DNA of 33,186 nucleotides from Thermoanaerobaculia bacterium. GTDB lineage: Bacteria; Acidobacteriota; Thermoanaerobaculia; Multivoradales; Multivoraceae. Below, piece by piece: positions 14,369 through 22,869 of this stretch. Every line of letters starts with the position of its first letter. Position 1 is the stretch's first letter. Made by a program: the position numbers and the translations under genes. The stretch covers positions 1 to 33,186 of the forward strand of contig JAJEHN010000030.1 in the NCBI GenBank assembly GCA_022823665.1, given 5' to 3'. The notes under the pieces are model-generated. The model did no database searches and was not told the origin of the DNA. It worked only from the letters and a program-made list of their open reading frames with translations.

Positions 14369-16571
14369 GTTTCAACTGCTCAGCATAAGCGGCCAGAACG
14401 CCGGCGGCGATGTCGATCTGCTCCTGGGCCTCGTCCCAGTCGCGCTGCTCGATCGCTTCCCGCACTCCCGGCAGCGTCTTCACGCCGTAGCCGGTGTACA
14501 TGCCCGGCGCGTAGAGGTGGTGCCGGAACCAGGGCCGCCGCGGCAGGCCCTCGCTCCGAGTGAGCTTTCGTTCGCTCTGGGCGACCAGCCGGTCGAGCGC
14601 CGCCTGAGTGGCAGCGTCCCCACTCCGGGCGGCCTCCGCCAGGGCGCGGTCGGCGGCTTTCGCCGCCCGCCGGAGGCGATCGTGCGCGTTCCTGAGCGGC
14701 GCGAAGTTCAGGTGCGGCGCCGGCGGATCCGCCTCGGGCTCGACGAACGGTCTGGTCGGATCGGCCGCGAGGCGGAGAGCGGCGCTGCTGAGGAGCTCGT
14801 TCTCGCGTTCGACGTTCCTGCGCTCCTCGTCGGCCAGGTCCGCGACTTCGTCGATGTACCGGCCGGCGGTCGCGGCGGTGGCGTCGAACTCGAACGGAAG
14901 CACGTCGGCGTTCGCGAGCCGCAGCGTCAGGCGCAGCCCGGTGCGGGCGAGCGCGGCTCCGTAGACAGCACCGGGGTCGACGAACCGCCGGAAGAAGTCG
15001 AACGTGTCGAAAGCGGTGTGGTACTCGCCGCCGGACGCCTCCCCGCCGTAGCCGACGTTCAGCGACGACACGCCGAGGTGCTGGAGGAACGGGGAGTAGT
15101 CCGAGCCTGAACCCAGGGCCGCGATCCGCAGCCTGTCCGAGGACTGGAGCCGCTCGACCACCGCGCTGCTGCCGTTGACGCGCCGGAACGCCAGCAGCCG
15201 CTCTCCCACGCTCACTCCGGTCTGCGGATCCTCGACCTCGCCGGCCACCTGGTTGACGAGCGTTTCCAGCGCGTGGGAGCCGCCCGCGCGCAGGAAACCG
15301 CGGCTGTTCGAGTCCGAGTTGATGTAGACCGCCGCGTGCTCGCGCAGGGCGTCGGCGTGATGTTCGGCCCACTCGGTCGAACCAAGCAGACCCGGCTCCT
15401 CGGCGTCCCATGCGGCGTAGACGACCGTGCGCCGCGGCGGCTGGCCCTCGCGCGCGAGCCGTCCGAGCGCCTTCGCCTCGGCCAGCAGGCCGGCGAGGCC
15501 GCTGATCGGGTCCCGGGCGCCGATCACCCAGGCGTCGTGGTGGTTGCCGCGCACGATCCACTGGTCCGGCCTCTCCGTGCCCGGCATGCGGGCGATCACG
15601 TTGTGCGCCGGTGCCAGACTCCAGTCGAACTCGAGCCGGAGCCGCACCCGGGCGGGACCCGGTCCGATCCGGTAGGTGATCGGCAAGCCGCCCCGCCATG
15701 CGCGCGGCGCGGTCTCGCCGCCCAGCGCCTCCAGCAGGGGCCGCGCGTCGCGCCAGGCGATCGGCAGCACTGGAATCCGCATCAAGGTGTCCGCGTCCTC
15801 CCGGTCGAGCCGCGGTTCGCCGTCGACGGCGCCGCGCATCGGCGTCAGCGGGTCGCCCGGGCGAAGCGGAAGGTCCAGCACCGAACCCCGCTGCACCGCG
15901 CTCGCGTGCTTGAACGAGCCGTCCGGATAGCCCGCGCCCTCGCTGTAGCCATCGTCGCCCGGGTCGTTGAAGATGAGGCAGCCGATGGCGCCGCGCTCGT
16001 GGGCGACCTTCGGCTTGATGCCACGCCAGGATCCGCCGTAGCGGACGATCACGATCTTCCCGCGGACGTCGATGCCGAGCCGATCGAGCACCTCGTAGTC
16101 CTCCGGCACGCCCCGGTTCACGTAGACCAGTTCCCCGGTGACGTCGCCGTCGGCCGAGAAGGCGTTGAAGGGCGGCAGACCCTCGGCCACCGCGACTTCC
16201 GCAGTGCCGTCGCCCGCCGCCGCCTCCTCGACGAGCGACGCCTCGAACCGCGTCGGCTCCAGCAGGGTCAGCGACCGCAGCCGCGGCGTCGGGAAGAGGA
16301 CGTCGAAGGTCTCGATCCCGGCCTCGAACCCCCATTCCCTGAACCGCTCGACCATCCAGCGCGCGTTCGCCTCCGTTTGCGGCGCGCCGGCGTGGTGCGG
16401 CCGCGGCGTCATCAACCGGTTCCACTCGAGCAGTTCGTCGGCGACGATCCAGCCGTCGGCCCGCTGCTCCATCTCCCGCTGGGCGTCGACGCGGTCGGGG
16501 TGGAAGCCGATCAGTTCCTGGGCGCCGGCCGGCGCCGCGACGAGACTCAGGGCCAATAGCAGTCGTCTCAC
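14343..16571 (-). CDS. Secreted M28-family zinc peptidase (glutamate carboxypeptidase II-like)
   Basis: The 742-residue protein starts at GTG 16571 with GGGAGG upstream, one base after folD. A signal peptide (MRRLLLALSLVAAPAGA) leads into a PA-domain insertion (about 120-300) and the M28 catalytic domain. All zinc ligands of human GCPII align: His344 and Asp354 (GNHHDAWVIGARDP), catalytic Glu391 and Glu392 (WDAEEPGLLGSTEW), Asp420 (YINSDS) and His518 (GEYHTAFDTF). A transferrin-receptor-like helical dimerisation domain (about 590-742) ends with GYGVKTLPGVREAIE. It should release C-terminal acidic residues from peptides in the periplasm. It is last in the nitrile hydratase-folD operon. Confidence 0.92.
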   Translation of the reverse strand: MRRLLLALSLVAAPAGAQELIGFHPDRVDAQREMEQRADGWIVADELLEWNRLMTPRPHHAGAPQTEANARWMVERFREWGFEAGIETFDVLFPTPRLRSLTLLEPTRFEASLVEEAAAGDGTAEVAVAEGLPPFNAFSADGDVTGELVYVNRGVPEDYEVLDRLGIDVRGKIVIVRYGGSWRGIKPKVAHERGAIGCLIFNDPGDDGYSEGAGYPDGSFKHASAVQRGSVLDLPLRPGDPLTPMRGAVDGEPRLDREDADTLMRIPVLPIAWRDARPLLEALGGETAPRAWRGGLPITYRIGPGPARVRLRLEFDWSLAPAHNVIARMPGTERPDQWIVRGNHHDAWVIGARDPISGLAGLLAEAKALGRLAREGQPPRRTVVYAAWDAEEPGLLGSTEWAEHHADALREHAAVYINSDSNSRGFLRAGGSHALETLVNQVAGEVEDPQTGVSVGERLLAFRRVNGSSAVVERLQSSDRLRIAALGSGSDYSPFLQHLGVSSLNVGYGGEASGGEYHTAFDTFDFFRRFVDPGAVYGAALARTGLRLTLRLANADVLPFEFDATAATAGRYIDEVADLADEERRNVERENELLSSAALRLAADPTRPFVEPEADPPAPHLNFAPLRNAHDRLRRAAKAADRALAEAARSGDAATQAALDRLVAQSERKLTRSEGLPRRPWFRHHLYAPGMYTGYGVKTLPGVREAIEQRDWDEAQEQIDIAAGVLAAYAEQLKQVAGLRNP

Positions 16572-16572
16572 C

Positions 16573-17430
16573 TCACGCCTCCCGTTCCGCCGCCGCGAGC
16601 ACCGTGTTCCGCAGCAGCATCGCTACCGTCGTCGGACCGACGCCGCCGAGCCGCGGGGTGATCCAACTCGCGATCTCACCGACGGACTCGTCGACGTCCG
16701 GCAGGAGCTTCCTGCCCTCCCAACTGATGCCGCCGCTGACCACGACCGCGCCCGGCTTGATCATTTCCGGTACGACGAACCGGGGCACGCCGAGGGCCGC
16801 GACAACGACGTCGGCGCGGCGTGTGAACGGTCTGACGTCCTTCGCACCCGTGTGGACGACCGTGACGACAGCGTTCGCGCCCGGCTGCTTCAGGGTCAGC
16901 AGGAGGGACAGCGGCCGACCCAGGGTCGGGCCGCGCCCGACGACGACGACCTCGCGGCCGCCGATGTCGATCCCGTAGTGCTGAAGCATCGCCTGAATGC
17001 CCGCCGGCGTGCACGGCACCGGCCCTCGCTCCTGCAGCACGAGCTTGCCCAGGTTCACCGGATGCAGACCGTCCGCGTCCTTGTTCGGATCCATGCGGGC
17101 CAGGGCCTCGTTGAAGTCGAAGCCGGCCGGAACCGGGTGCTGGATGATGTAGGCGTCGACTTCGGGGTCGGCGTTGAAGCGATCGACGGCGGCCAGCAGC
17201 GCCTCCTGGCCGCCTTCCGCCGGTACCTGCTCGTGGAAGGAGGCGACTCCGACCTCCTCGCAGGTCTCGTGCTTCTTGCGCACGTAGCCCGCGGAGGCCG
17301 CGTCGTCGCCGACCAGAATCGTGCCCAGGCCCGGCTTGACGCCCGCCGAAGCGAGCTCCTCGACCCGCTTCGCGACGTCCTCCAGCACGGCCTCGGCGAC
17401 CGGTCCGCCAGCAAGTAGTTGCGCCGTCAT
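16573..17430 (-). CDS. folD: Bifunctional methylenetetrahydrofolate dehydrogenase/cyclohydrolase
   Basis: The 285-residue protein interconverts 5,10-methylene-, methenyl- and 10-formyl-tetrahydrofolate with NADP. Family motifs are GYVRKKHETCEEVG, with Tyr49 and catalytic Lys53, then PNKDADGLHPVNLGKL, the PCTPAGIQAML segment, and the Rossmann loop VVVGRGPTLGRPLSLLL. The C-terminus has GGVGPTTVAMLLRNTVLAA. Length is normal. Its ATG overlaps the stop of the nitrile hydratase accessory gene (ATGA), so it is translated as part of that operon, an unusual place for folD. Confidence 0.96.
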   Translation of the reverse strand: MTAQLLAGGPVAEAVLEDVAKRVEELASAGVKPGLGTILVGDDAASAGYVRKKHETCEEVGVASFHEQVPAEGGQEALLAAVDRFNADPEVDAYIIQHPVPAGFDFNEALARMDPNKDADGLHPVNLGKLVLQERGPVPCTPAGIQAMLQHYGIDIGGREVVVVGRGPTLGRPLSLLLTLKQPGANAVVTVVHTGAKDVRPFTRRADVVVAALGVPRFVVPEMIKPGAVVVSGGISWEGRKLLPDVDESVGEIASWITPRLGGVGPTTVAMLLRNTVLAAAEREA

Positions 17431-17885
17431 TCGTCGATCTCCCCTGCGGCCTGAACCGCGTGTTCCTTGTGGTCGTGGTGGGCATGGTGGTCGTGATCGT
17501 GAGGATGATCGTGGCCGTGCGGCCGGGCTGCCAGCCGGCGGCTGCGCCCATCGATCTCGGATCCGCCGACGAGCCCCGCGGTCTCCAGCGAGTCCTCGAA
17601 GGCCTCCCGCCAGCGCTGCCAGTAGTCCCAGGACTCTCCGGCACCAGGTGCGCCGGCGCCACCGCCGGCTGCCGCCGAAGGCGGCCGGGATACCCGCTTC
17701 TCCCAGGCGGCGATCCGTGCGATCAGACGGCTCCGGAACGCCTCCCAGTCAAGCCGTCCGTCCTCTACCAGCGCCATCGTCAGGCCGAACAGACGGCTCT
17801 CCCAGGGCGCGGCGAAGGCCAGCTCGCCGTTCTCCCGCGGAGGCGCGGCGGCGCCGTCCTCATCCAGGCGGACCGGGAGAGACAT
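17427..17885 (-). CDS. Nitrile hydratase accessory protein with histidine-rich tail
   Basis: The 152-residue protein resembles the activator proteins of nitrile hydratase, which are relatives of the beta-subunit N-terminus: ENGELAFAAPWESRLFGLTMALVEDGRLDWEAFRSRLI, then SWDYWQRWREAFEDSLETAGLV. A Gly/Ala/Pro linker interrupts it at about 68-83. The C-terminus is unusual: at about 122-141, 11 of 20 residues are His, mixed with Asp. Such a tail suggests metal (cobalt) capture and delivery to the alpha subunit; this is inference. It lies 15 bp after the alpha gene and overlaps folD by 4 bases. Confidence 0.87.
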   Translation of the reverse strand: MSLPVRLDEDGAAAPPRENGELAFAAPWESRLFGLTMALVEDGRLDWEAFRSRLIARIAAWEKRVSRPPSAAAGGGAGAPGAGESWDYWQRWREAFEDSLETAGLVGGSEIDGRSRRLAARPHGHDHPHDHDHHAHHDHKEHAVQAAGEIDE

Positions 17886-17900
17886 GCGGGTTCGCCGGAC

Positions 17901-18497
17901 CTACAGGCGCTCGACGCCGATCATCGAGTCGCGCGTGACGCGGGCGGTCAGTTCCTCGACGCCCAGGCCGTCCGTACCCTCTGGTCGCCGCGGCAGGACC
18001 ATGTAGCGGACCTCGGCGCTCGAGTCCCAGACGCGCACTTCGACGTCCGGCAACAGGTCGAGCCCCAGCTCCGCGAGCAGCCGCCGCGGTTCCCGCACCG
18101 CGCGCGACCGGTAGGCGGGCGACTTGTACCAGGCCGGCGGCAGTCCGAGCACCGCCCACGGATAGCACGAGCAGAGCGTGCAGACGACCAGGTTGTGAAC
18201 CGAGTCCGTGTTCTCCTTGACCACCAGGCGGGCGACGTGGGAATCCGTGTTGTCGCCGAATCCCAGCTCCCGGATCGCCGGCATACCGTCCTCGAGCAGC
18301 CGCGCCCTGAACTCCGGATCGGTCCAGGCCTCGGCCACCACACGGGCGCCGCGCAGCGGACCGATGTCATGCTCGTAGCGTTCGACGAGGGCGTCGACGG
18401 CGGCGGACTGGACCAGACCCTTCTCCACCAGCAGCGCCTCGATCGCCTCGGTGCGGACTGCCGGGGACTCGCTTCCGTGCCGATGATCGGCAGTCAT
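17901..18497 (-). CDS. nthA: Nitrile hydratase alpha subunit, cobalt type
   Basis: The 198-residue subunit carries the metal site of the enzyme that hydrates nitriles to amides. The motif VCTLCSCYPW (Cys106, Cys109, Ser110, Cys111) has Thr in the second position, as in cobalt-type enzymes; iron types have Ser. These cysteines are normally oxidised to sulfenate and sulfinate. RVWDSSAEVRYMVLP near the C-terminus is also typical. A much longer frame (to 21086) is antisense to the neighbouring genes and should be ignored. ATG 18497 overlaps the beta stop (ATGA), fixing the start. Confidence 0.95.
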   Translation of the reverse strand: MTADHRHGSESPAVRTEAIEALLVEKGLVQSAAVDALVERYEHDIGPLRGARVVAEAWTDPEFRARLLEDGMPAIRELGFGDNTDSHVARLVVKENTDSVHNLVVCTLCSCYPWAVLGLPPAWYKSPAYRSRAVREPRRLLAELGLDLLPDVEVRVWDSSAEVRYMVLPRRPEGTDGLGVEELTARVTRDSMIGVERL

Positions 18498-19084
18498 TCC
18501 AGCGCCTCCAGGTACGGCTCGAACAGATCGATGTAGACGGTGGCGCCGGCCTCCGCCTCCTCGCCCCAGAGCTCCCGGCTCTCGAAGGCGACGGTGTAGA
18601 GGTACTCCGGCGACTCGCCCCGACCGTCGGCGTTCGTGTCGGGATAGACGCAGGCCGGATGGACGTCGGCGATCACGCCCCGCCGGTCGCGGGCGTAGCC
18701 GGGCAGCCGGGTGTGCCCCTGCGGATGGCGGTTCCAGGTGCGTACCGGGTCGCCGAGTGCGAACCGGGGCTCGCGGTCGGCCTCGCGCGCCACCGAGCCG
18801 ATCTCGGGCCGCTCGGGCGTCGTGTCGCCGGCCAGCCGTTCCCGAGCCAGCGTCTCCAGCGCGTAGAGCCAGCGGCCGTAGTAGCCGTCGGAGAGGTAGC
18901 GGTCCGGCGGCATCCGCTCGATCGCGTGGCGGAAGGCGTCGATGTTCGCCAGTCCCGCGCCCATCGCGTAGCCGGCGAGGGCGCATACCCGACCCTGCCA
19001 GGCCTCCGGGAAAAGTACCTCGTCCGAGCGGCGATCCACGGCCCCGAAGCCGTGCATGCCGCCCATGTCGTGGATTCCGTTCAT
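18494..19084 (-). CDS. nthB: Nitrile hydratase beta subunit
   Basis: The 196-residue subunit begins with the diagnostic MNGIHDMGGMHGFG. It continues with SDGYYGRWLYALETLARER, the segment FALGDPVRTWNRHPQGHTRLPGYARDRRG and the C-terminal YIDLFEPYLE. It pairs with the alpha chain and helps form the active site through conserved arginines. AGGAGC lies before ATG 19084. Beta precedes alpha, the order known from cobalt-type operons. It is divergent from the aminotransferase gene across only 37 bp, so the two promoters must overlap or sit inside coding sequence. No amidase gene is in the operon. Confidence 0.95.
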   Translation of the reverse strand: MNGIHDMGGMHGFGAVDRRSDEVLFPEAWQGRVCALAGYAMGAGLANIDAFRHAIERMPPDRYLSDGYYGRWLYALETLARERLAGDTTPERPEIGSVAREADREPRFALGDPVRTWNRHPQGHTRLPGYARDRRGVIADVHPACVYPDTNADGRGESPEYLYTVAFESRELWGEEAEAGATVYIDLFEPYLEALE

Positions 19085-19121
19085 GCTCCTGAGGCGCGCG
19101 CGAGTCTACTAGGCTCACGGC

Positions 19122-20534
19122 ATGACCACCGCCGCTCCGCAGACCGCACCGTCCCCCATTCCGCACGCCGAGGACTATCCGTTCCTGGGCCAGGGCAGGG
19201 CGCCTCTCGAGGTGGCCGCCGCCGAAGGCTGCTACATGATCACGCCCGACGGCCGGCGGATCCTTGACGCCGCCGGCGGCGCCATCGTTTCGAACATCGG
19301 CCACGGCCGGCGCGAAGTGGCGGAGGCCTACGCCCAGGCCGCGGCGCGGACGGACTACATCGTGCCTCCCTTCGCGACCCCGGCGCGAACGGAACTCGTC
19401 CACCGCATGCGGACGCGCTGGCTGCCCGGCGACATCAACCGGGTGCTGTTCGCGAGCGGCGGTTCCGAGGCGATGGATCTCGCGATCCGGTTCGCCCGCC
19501 AGCACCACCTGTCGGCGGGTCGGCCCGAGCGCTGGCGGGTGTTCGGGCGGCAGCTCTCCTACCACGGCGCCACGATGGCCACCCTCGCCGTGGGCGGACA
19601 CCAGGGGCGCCGGGCGGGCTTCGAGCACTGGCTGGTCGACGAGCAGACAGATCAGCCGCGGCCGCCCGCCCACTACTGCCTGCGCTGCCCGATGGGCAAG
19701 ACGTATCCCGGCTGCGACATCGCCTGCGCCGACGAAGTGGAGCGGGTGTTCGAGGAGATCGGCCCGGAGGAGATCGCGGCCTTCGTCGTCGAACCGATCG
19801 TCGGCTCGAACGCCGGGGCGCTCGTGCCTCCGGGCGACTACCTGGAGCGGGTCGCCCGGATCTGCAGGCGCCACGGCATCCTTCTGATCGCCGACGAAGT
19901 GATGACCGGCTACGGCCGGACCGGCCGCAAGTTCGGCGTCGACCACTGGGACGTGGTGCCCGACATCCTCGTCGGCGGCAAGGGACTGACCGGCGGCTAC
20001 GCGCCCCTGGTCGCGATCTGCGCCCGCGACGAGGTCACGGCGCCCATCGCCGAAGCAGGCGATTCCGTCATGTTCTTCACCTACGGTGCCCACTCCCCCG
20101 CCTGCGCGGCGGCCACCGAGGTGCTGCGCATCCTCGAGGACGAGGAACTCGTCGAACGGGCCGCCACCGTCGGCGCGGTGCTCGGGGAGCGCCTGCGGGA
20201 GACCTTCGCCGATCACCCGAACGTCGCCGAGGTCCGCGGCCGCGGCCTGCTCTACGGCATCGAGATCGTCCAGAACCGCGAGACGCTGGAGCCGTTCCCC
20301 GCGGAACTCTCGCTGGTCAACGCCGTCGTGGCCGCCGGACTGTCGATGGACGTCTTCTTCTACCCCGGCGGCAACGACCCGGCCCGTGACGTCGTCTGCC
20401 TCGGCCCGCCCTTCATCCTCGGCGACGAGGAGATCGAGAAGATCGTCACCGTGCTGCCGAAGGCGATCGACAGCGCGATCGCCCGCAAGGGACCGGCGCC
20501 GTCGCTGCTGGGGCCGCCGGTGTGCTGTGATTGA
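19122..20534 (+). CDS. Class III aminotransferase with a cysteine-rich insertion
   Basis: The 470-residue PLP enzyme has SGGSEAMDLAIRFAR, LLIADEVMTGYGRTGRKFGVDHW and the Schiff-base lysine in VGGKGLTGGYAPL. An insertion at about 184-203 has four cysteines (HYCLRCPMGKTYPGCDIAC), seen in some omega-aminotransferases and possibly structural or metal-binding. The substrate is unknown. It is divergent from the nitrile hydratase operon, which hints at a shared amine/nitrile pathway, but that link is only positional. No strong ribosome binding site precedes ATG 19122. The accessory island starts 3 bases after its stop. Confidence 0.9.
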   Translation: MTTAAPQTAPSPIPHAEDYPFLGQGRAPLEVAAAEGCYMITPDGRRILDAAGGAIVSNIGHGRREVAEAYAQAAARTDYIVPPFATPARTELVHRMRTRWLPGDINRVLFASGGSEAMDLAIRFARQHHLSAGRPERWRVFGRQLSYHGATMATLAVGGHQGRRAGFEHWLVDEQTDQPRPPAHYCLRCPMGKTYPGCDIACADEVERVFEEIGPEEIAAFVVEPIVGSNAGALVPPGDYLERVARICRRHGILLIADEVMTGYGRTGRKFGVDHWDVVPDILVGGKGLTGGYAPLVAICARDEVTAPIAEAGDSVMFFTYGAHSPACAAATEVLRILEDEELVERAATVGAVLGERLRETFADHPNVAEVRGRGLLYGIEIVQNRETLEPFPAELSLVNAVVAAGLSMDVFFYPGGNDPARDVVCLGPPFILGDEEIEKIVTVLPKAIDSAIARKGPAPSLLGPPVCCD

Positions 20535-20537
20535 GCC

Positions 20538-22763
20538 ATGAGCATCGAGCGCCGCTTCGACGTGCCGCTGATCGCCGAGATGGCTCTGCGCGAGAAGCAG
20601 ATCCAGCAGGTCTACCGGCCGATCATCGCCGTCCACAAGTGGTTCGCTCGCAGGCCCGGAACCTTGTTTCGGGGTCTCCTGCTCTCCGAGTTCGCCGACG
20701 AGCCTCTGCACGAGTCCTTCTACCGTTCCCACGACTTCCCTGGGCTCCGCGTGGCCGACCCGTTCATGGGCGGCGGCATCCCGCTCATCGAGGCGAACCG
20801 CATCGGCTGCGATGTCGAAGGGCTCGACATCAACCCGATGTCCACCTGGATCGTCCGCGAGGAGATCGACTCGATCGATCTCGCGGCCTATCAGGAGGCC
20901 GCCGCAGCGCTCAGGGTCGCTCTGGACGCTGAGGTCGGCCGCTACTACCGCACCGGATGCCCTCTCTTCGGGGACTCCGACGTACCGGTCAAGAGCTTCC
21001 TCTGGGTGAAGACGCTGAAGTGCCAGGGGTGCGACGAGCCGGTCGATCTGTTTCCCGGCTATCTTCTGGCAAGAGACAGTCGCCACCCGACGAACGTGCT
21101 CATCTGTCCCGAGTGCGGCGAGCTCAACGACGCCGCCGACCTGGAGAAGCCCGGTAGCTGCTCGTCATGCTCGGCCGAACTTCGCGTCGCCGGACCAGCC
21201 CGTCGCGGCCGCTGCGATTGCCCGAAGTGCGGTCACGAGAACACGTACCCCGGCTCACCCTCCGCTCCTCTCAGCCACCGGATGTTCGCGATCGAGTACC
21301 ACAATCCAGGGCGGCGCTCCGACCACAAGGGCAGGTTCTTCAAGAAACCCGATGCCGAGGACCTTGCCCGCGCCGAGGACGCCGCCAGGCGCTGGCGCCA
21401 AGTGACACCGCGATACGTCCCGGAGGCCGAGGTTCCCGCTGGAGACGAGAGCGACCGGCTGCACCGGTGGGGCTACTACCGCTATCGGGACATGTCCAAC
21501 TCACGCCAACTGCTCGGACTGGAGTTGAGTTGCAGGCTGATTGCCGACGTAGCGGACGCTCGCATCCGGCGCGCGCTCGCGACCAACCTGTCCGACCTGC
21601 TGCGCTACCAGAACATGCTCTGCCGCTACGACACCAAGAGCCTGAAGTCGCTGGACGTGTTCTCGGTTCACGGATTCCCGGTCGGACTGGTCCAGTGCGA
21701 GCCGAACCTGCTCGGGATTCCGCTGTCGAACGGCCGCAACGTGGGGTCGGGCGGCTGGTCGAACATCGTCAGCAAGTACGTCGAAGCGAAGCGATTCTGC
21801 GAGGCCCCCTTCGAGGTGCGGAAGGCGGGTTCGCGCCGCCGCCGGATCCCGATCGCTCGCGAGCGGATCGGCGGAGAGGCGAACGGACGGCGACGGGCCG
21901 TCCGGCTGCGCTGCGCCGACGCAACGTCGAGCGACCTCGGATCGGGCACGCTGGATGCGGTACTGACCGACCCGCCGTACTTCGGCAACGTCCAGTACGG
22001 CGAACTCATGGACTACTGCTACGCCTGGCTACGGCGGGTGGCGACCGACGACGATGAATGCTTCGGCCGTGACTCCACGCGTTCAAGCCGCGAGTTGACC
22101 GGCAATGCGACCGAGTCCAGGGGTCTGACGCACTTCGCGGACGGCCTGGCCGCGGCGTGGACCAACGCGGCCGGTGCGCTGAAGCCGGGCGCGCCCCTGG
22201 CGTTCACGTTTCATCACAACCGCGTCGAGGCCTACTGCGCTATCGGCGTCGCGATTCTCGATGCCGGCTTCCTCTGCACGGCATCGCTGCCGTGCCCGGC
22301 GGAGATGAGCGGCTCGATACACATCCACGGCACGACGTCGTCCATCGTCGACACGGTGTTCGTGTGCAGGTCCGCGAACCTCGAGCGATCGCGTGAAGTC
22401 TCCGGCGCACCGGAAGACCTCTCGGCGCTCGTCGGAAGGGAGCGAGCCCAACTGCTGGCAGCCGGCTGGAAGGCCACCTACGGCGACACGCGCTGCATGC
22501 TCCTCGGCCACCTGACTCGTATCGCGGTGAACGGTCTGCACGCCCAGTGGGACAAGTCGTTGCCCACGGACCAACGCCTGGCCCTGGTCAGGGACGCGCT
22601 GAACCGCTTCGGAAGCCCGGACGACCTGGCTCGGCGTCTTGCAACCTCCGACCTGCACCAGTGGACGGAAGCTCCGGTTCGCCCGTATGAAAGGCATGGA
22701 CCGGCGCAGATGCCACCACGCCCCCAGCGCGTCACACCCGGCGCCGGCACGTCAGCACCCTGA
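20538..22763 (+). CDS. DUF1156-type DNA methyltransferase with zinc knuckles
   Basis: The 741-residue protein begins with the DUF1156-like stretch (KQIQQVYRPIIAVHKWFARRPGTLFRGLL). SAM-binding motif I (VADPFMGGG, Asp74) follows and, far downstream, catalytic motif IV DPPY (478-481, LTDPPYFGNVQYGELMDYC). DPPY fits adenine-N6 (or cytosine-N4) methylation. Between them lie several CxxC pairs (CQGC, CPEC, CSSC, CPKC at about 160-235) forming probable zinc ribbons. Relatives occur in defence islands, including systems with DUF499 ATPases, which are absent here. It starts 3 bp after the aminotransferase gene with no clear ribosome binding site. The endonuclease gene follows after 106 bp. Confidence 0.87.
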   Translation: MSIERRFDVPLIAEMALREKQIQQVYRPIIAVHKWFARRPGTLFRGLLLSEFADEPLHESFYRSHDFPGLRVADPFMGGGIPLIEANRIGCDVEGLDINPMSTWIVREEIDSIDLAAYQEAAAALRVALDAEVGRYYRTGCPLFGDSDVPVKSFLWVKTLKCQGCDEPVDLFPGYLLARDSRHPTNVLICPECGELNDAADLEKPGSCSSCSAELRVAGPARRGRCDCPKCGHENTYPGSPSAPLSHRMFAIEYHNPGRRSDHKGRFFKKPDAEDLARAEDAARRWRQVTPRYVPEAEVPAGDESDRLHRWGYYRYRDMSNSRQLLGLELSCRLIADVADARIRRALATNLSDLLRYQNMLCRYDTKSLKSLDVFSVHGFPVGLVQCEPNLLGIPLSNGRNVGSGGWSNIVSKYVEAKRFCEAPFEVRKAGSRRRRIPIARERIGGEANGRRRAVRLRCADATSSDLGSGTLDAVLTDPPYFGNVQYGELMDYCYAWLRRVATDDDECFGRDSTRSSRELTGNATESRGLTHFADGLAAAWTNAAGALKPGAPLAFTFHHNRVEAYCAIGVAILDAGFLCTASLPCPAEMSGSIHIHGTTSSIVDTVFVCRSANLERSREVSGAPEDLSALVGRERAQLLAAGWKATYGDTRCMLLGHLTRIAVNGLHAQWDKSLPTDQRLALVRDALNRFGSPDDLARRLATSDLHQWTEAPVRPYERHGPAQMPPRPQRVTPGAGTSAP

Positions 22764-22869
22764 CGGGAGGGACGACCGGCGAGCACCCGCCGACCCGGCC
22801 GCGCGATACCCTTGCCCGGATGCCACCGACAGCGCAGAACAAGCCGGATCGCACAGAGGGCTGCTGACC

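Noticed and set aside
17901..21086. Apparent 1061-codon minus-strand frame
   Set aside because: Only the last 198 codons encode nitrile hydratase alpha. The rest is antisense to the aminotransferase and methyltransferase genes, an effect of high GC content; the overlap with the beta stop fixes the real start at 18497.
20538..22763. DISARM or BREX system
   Set aside because: A DUF1156-type methyltransferase alone is insufficient; no helicase, DUF499/PglY-type ATPase, PglZ or phospholipase-D gene is in the window.
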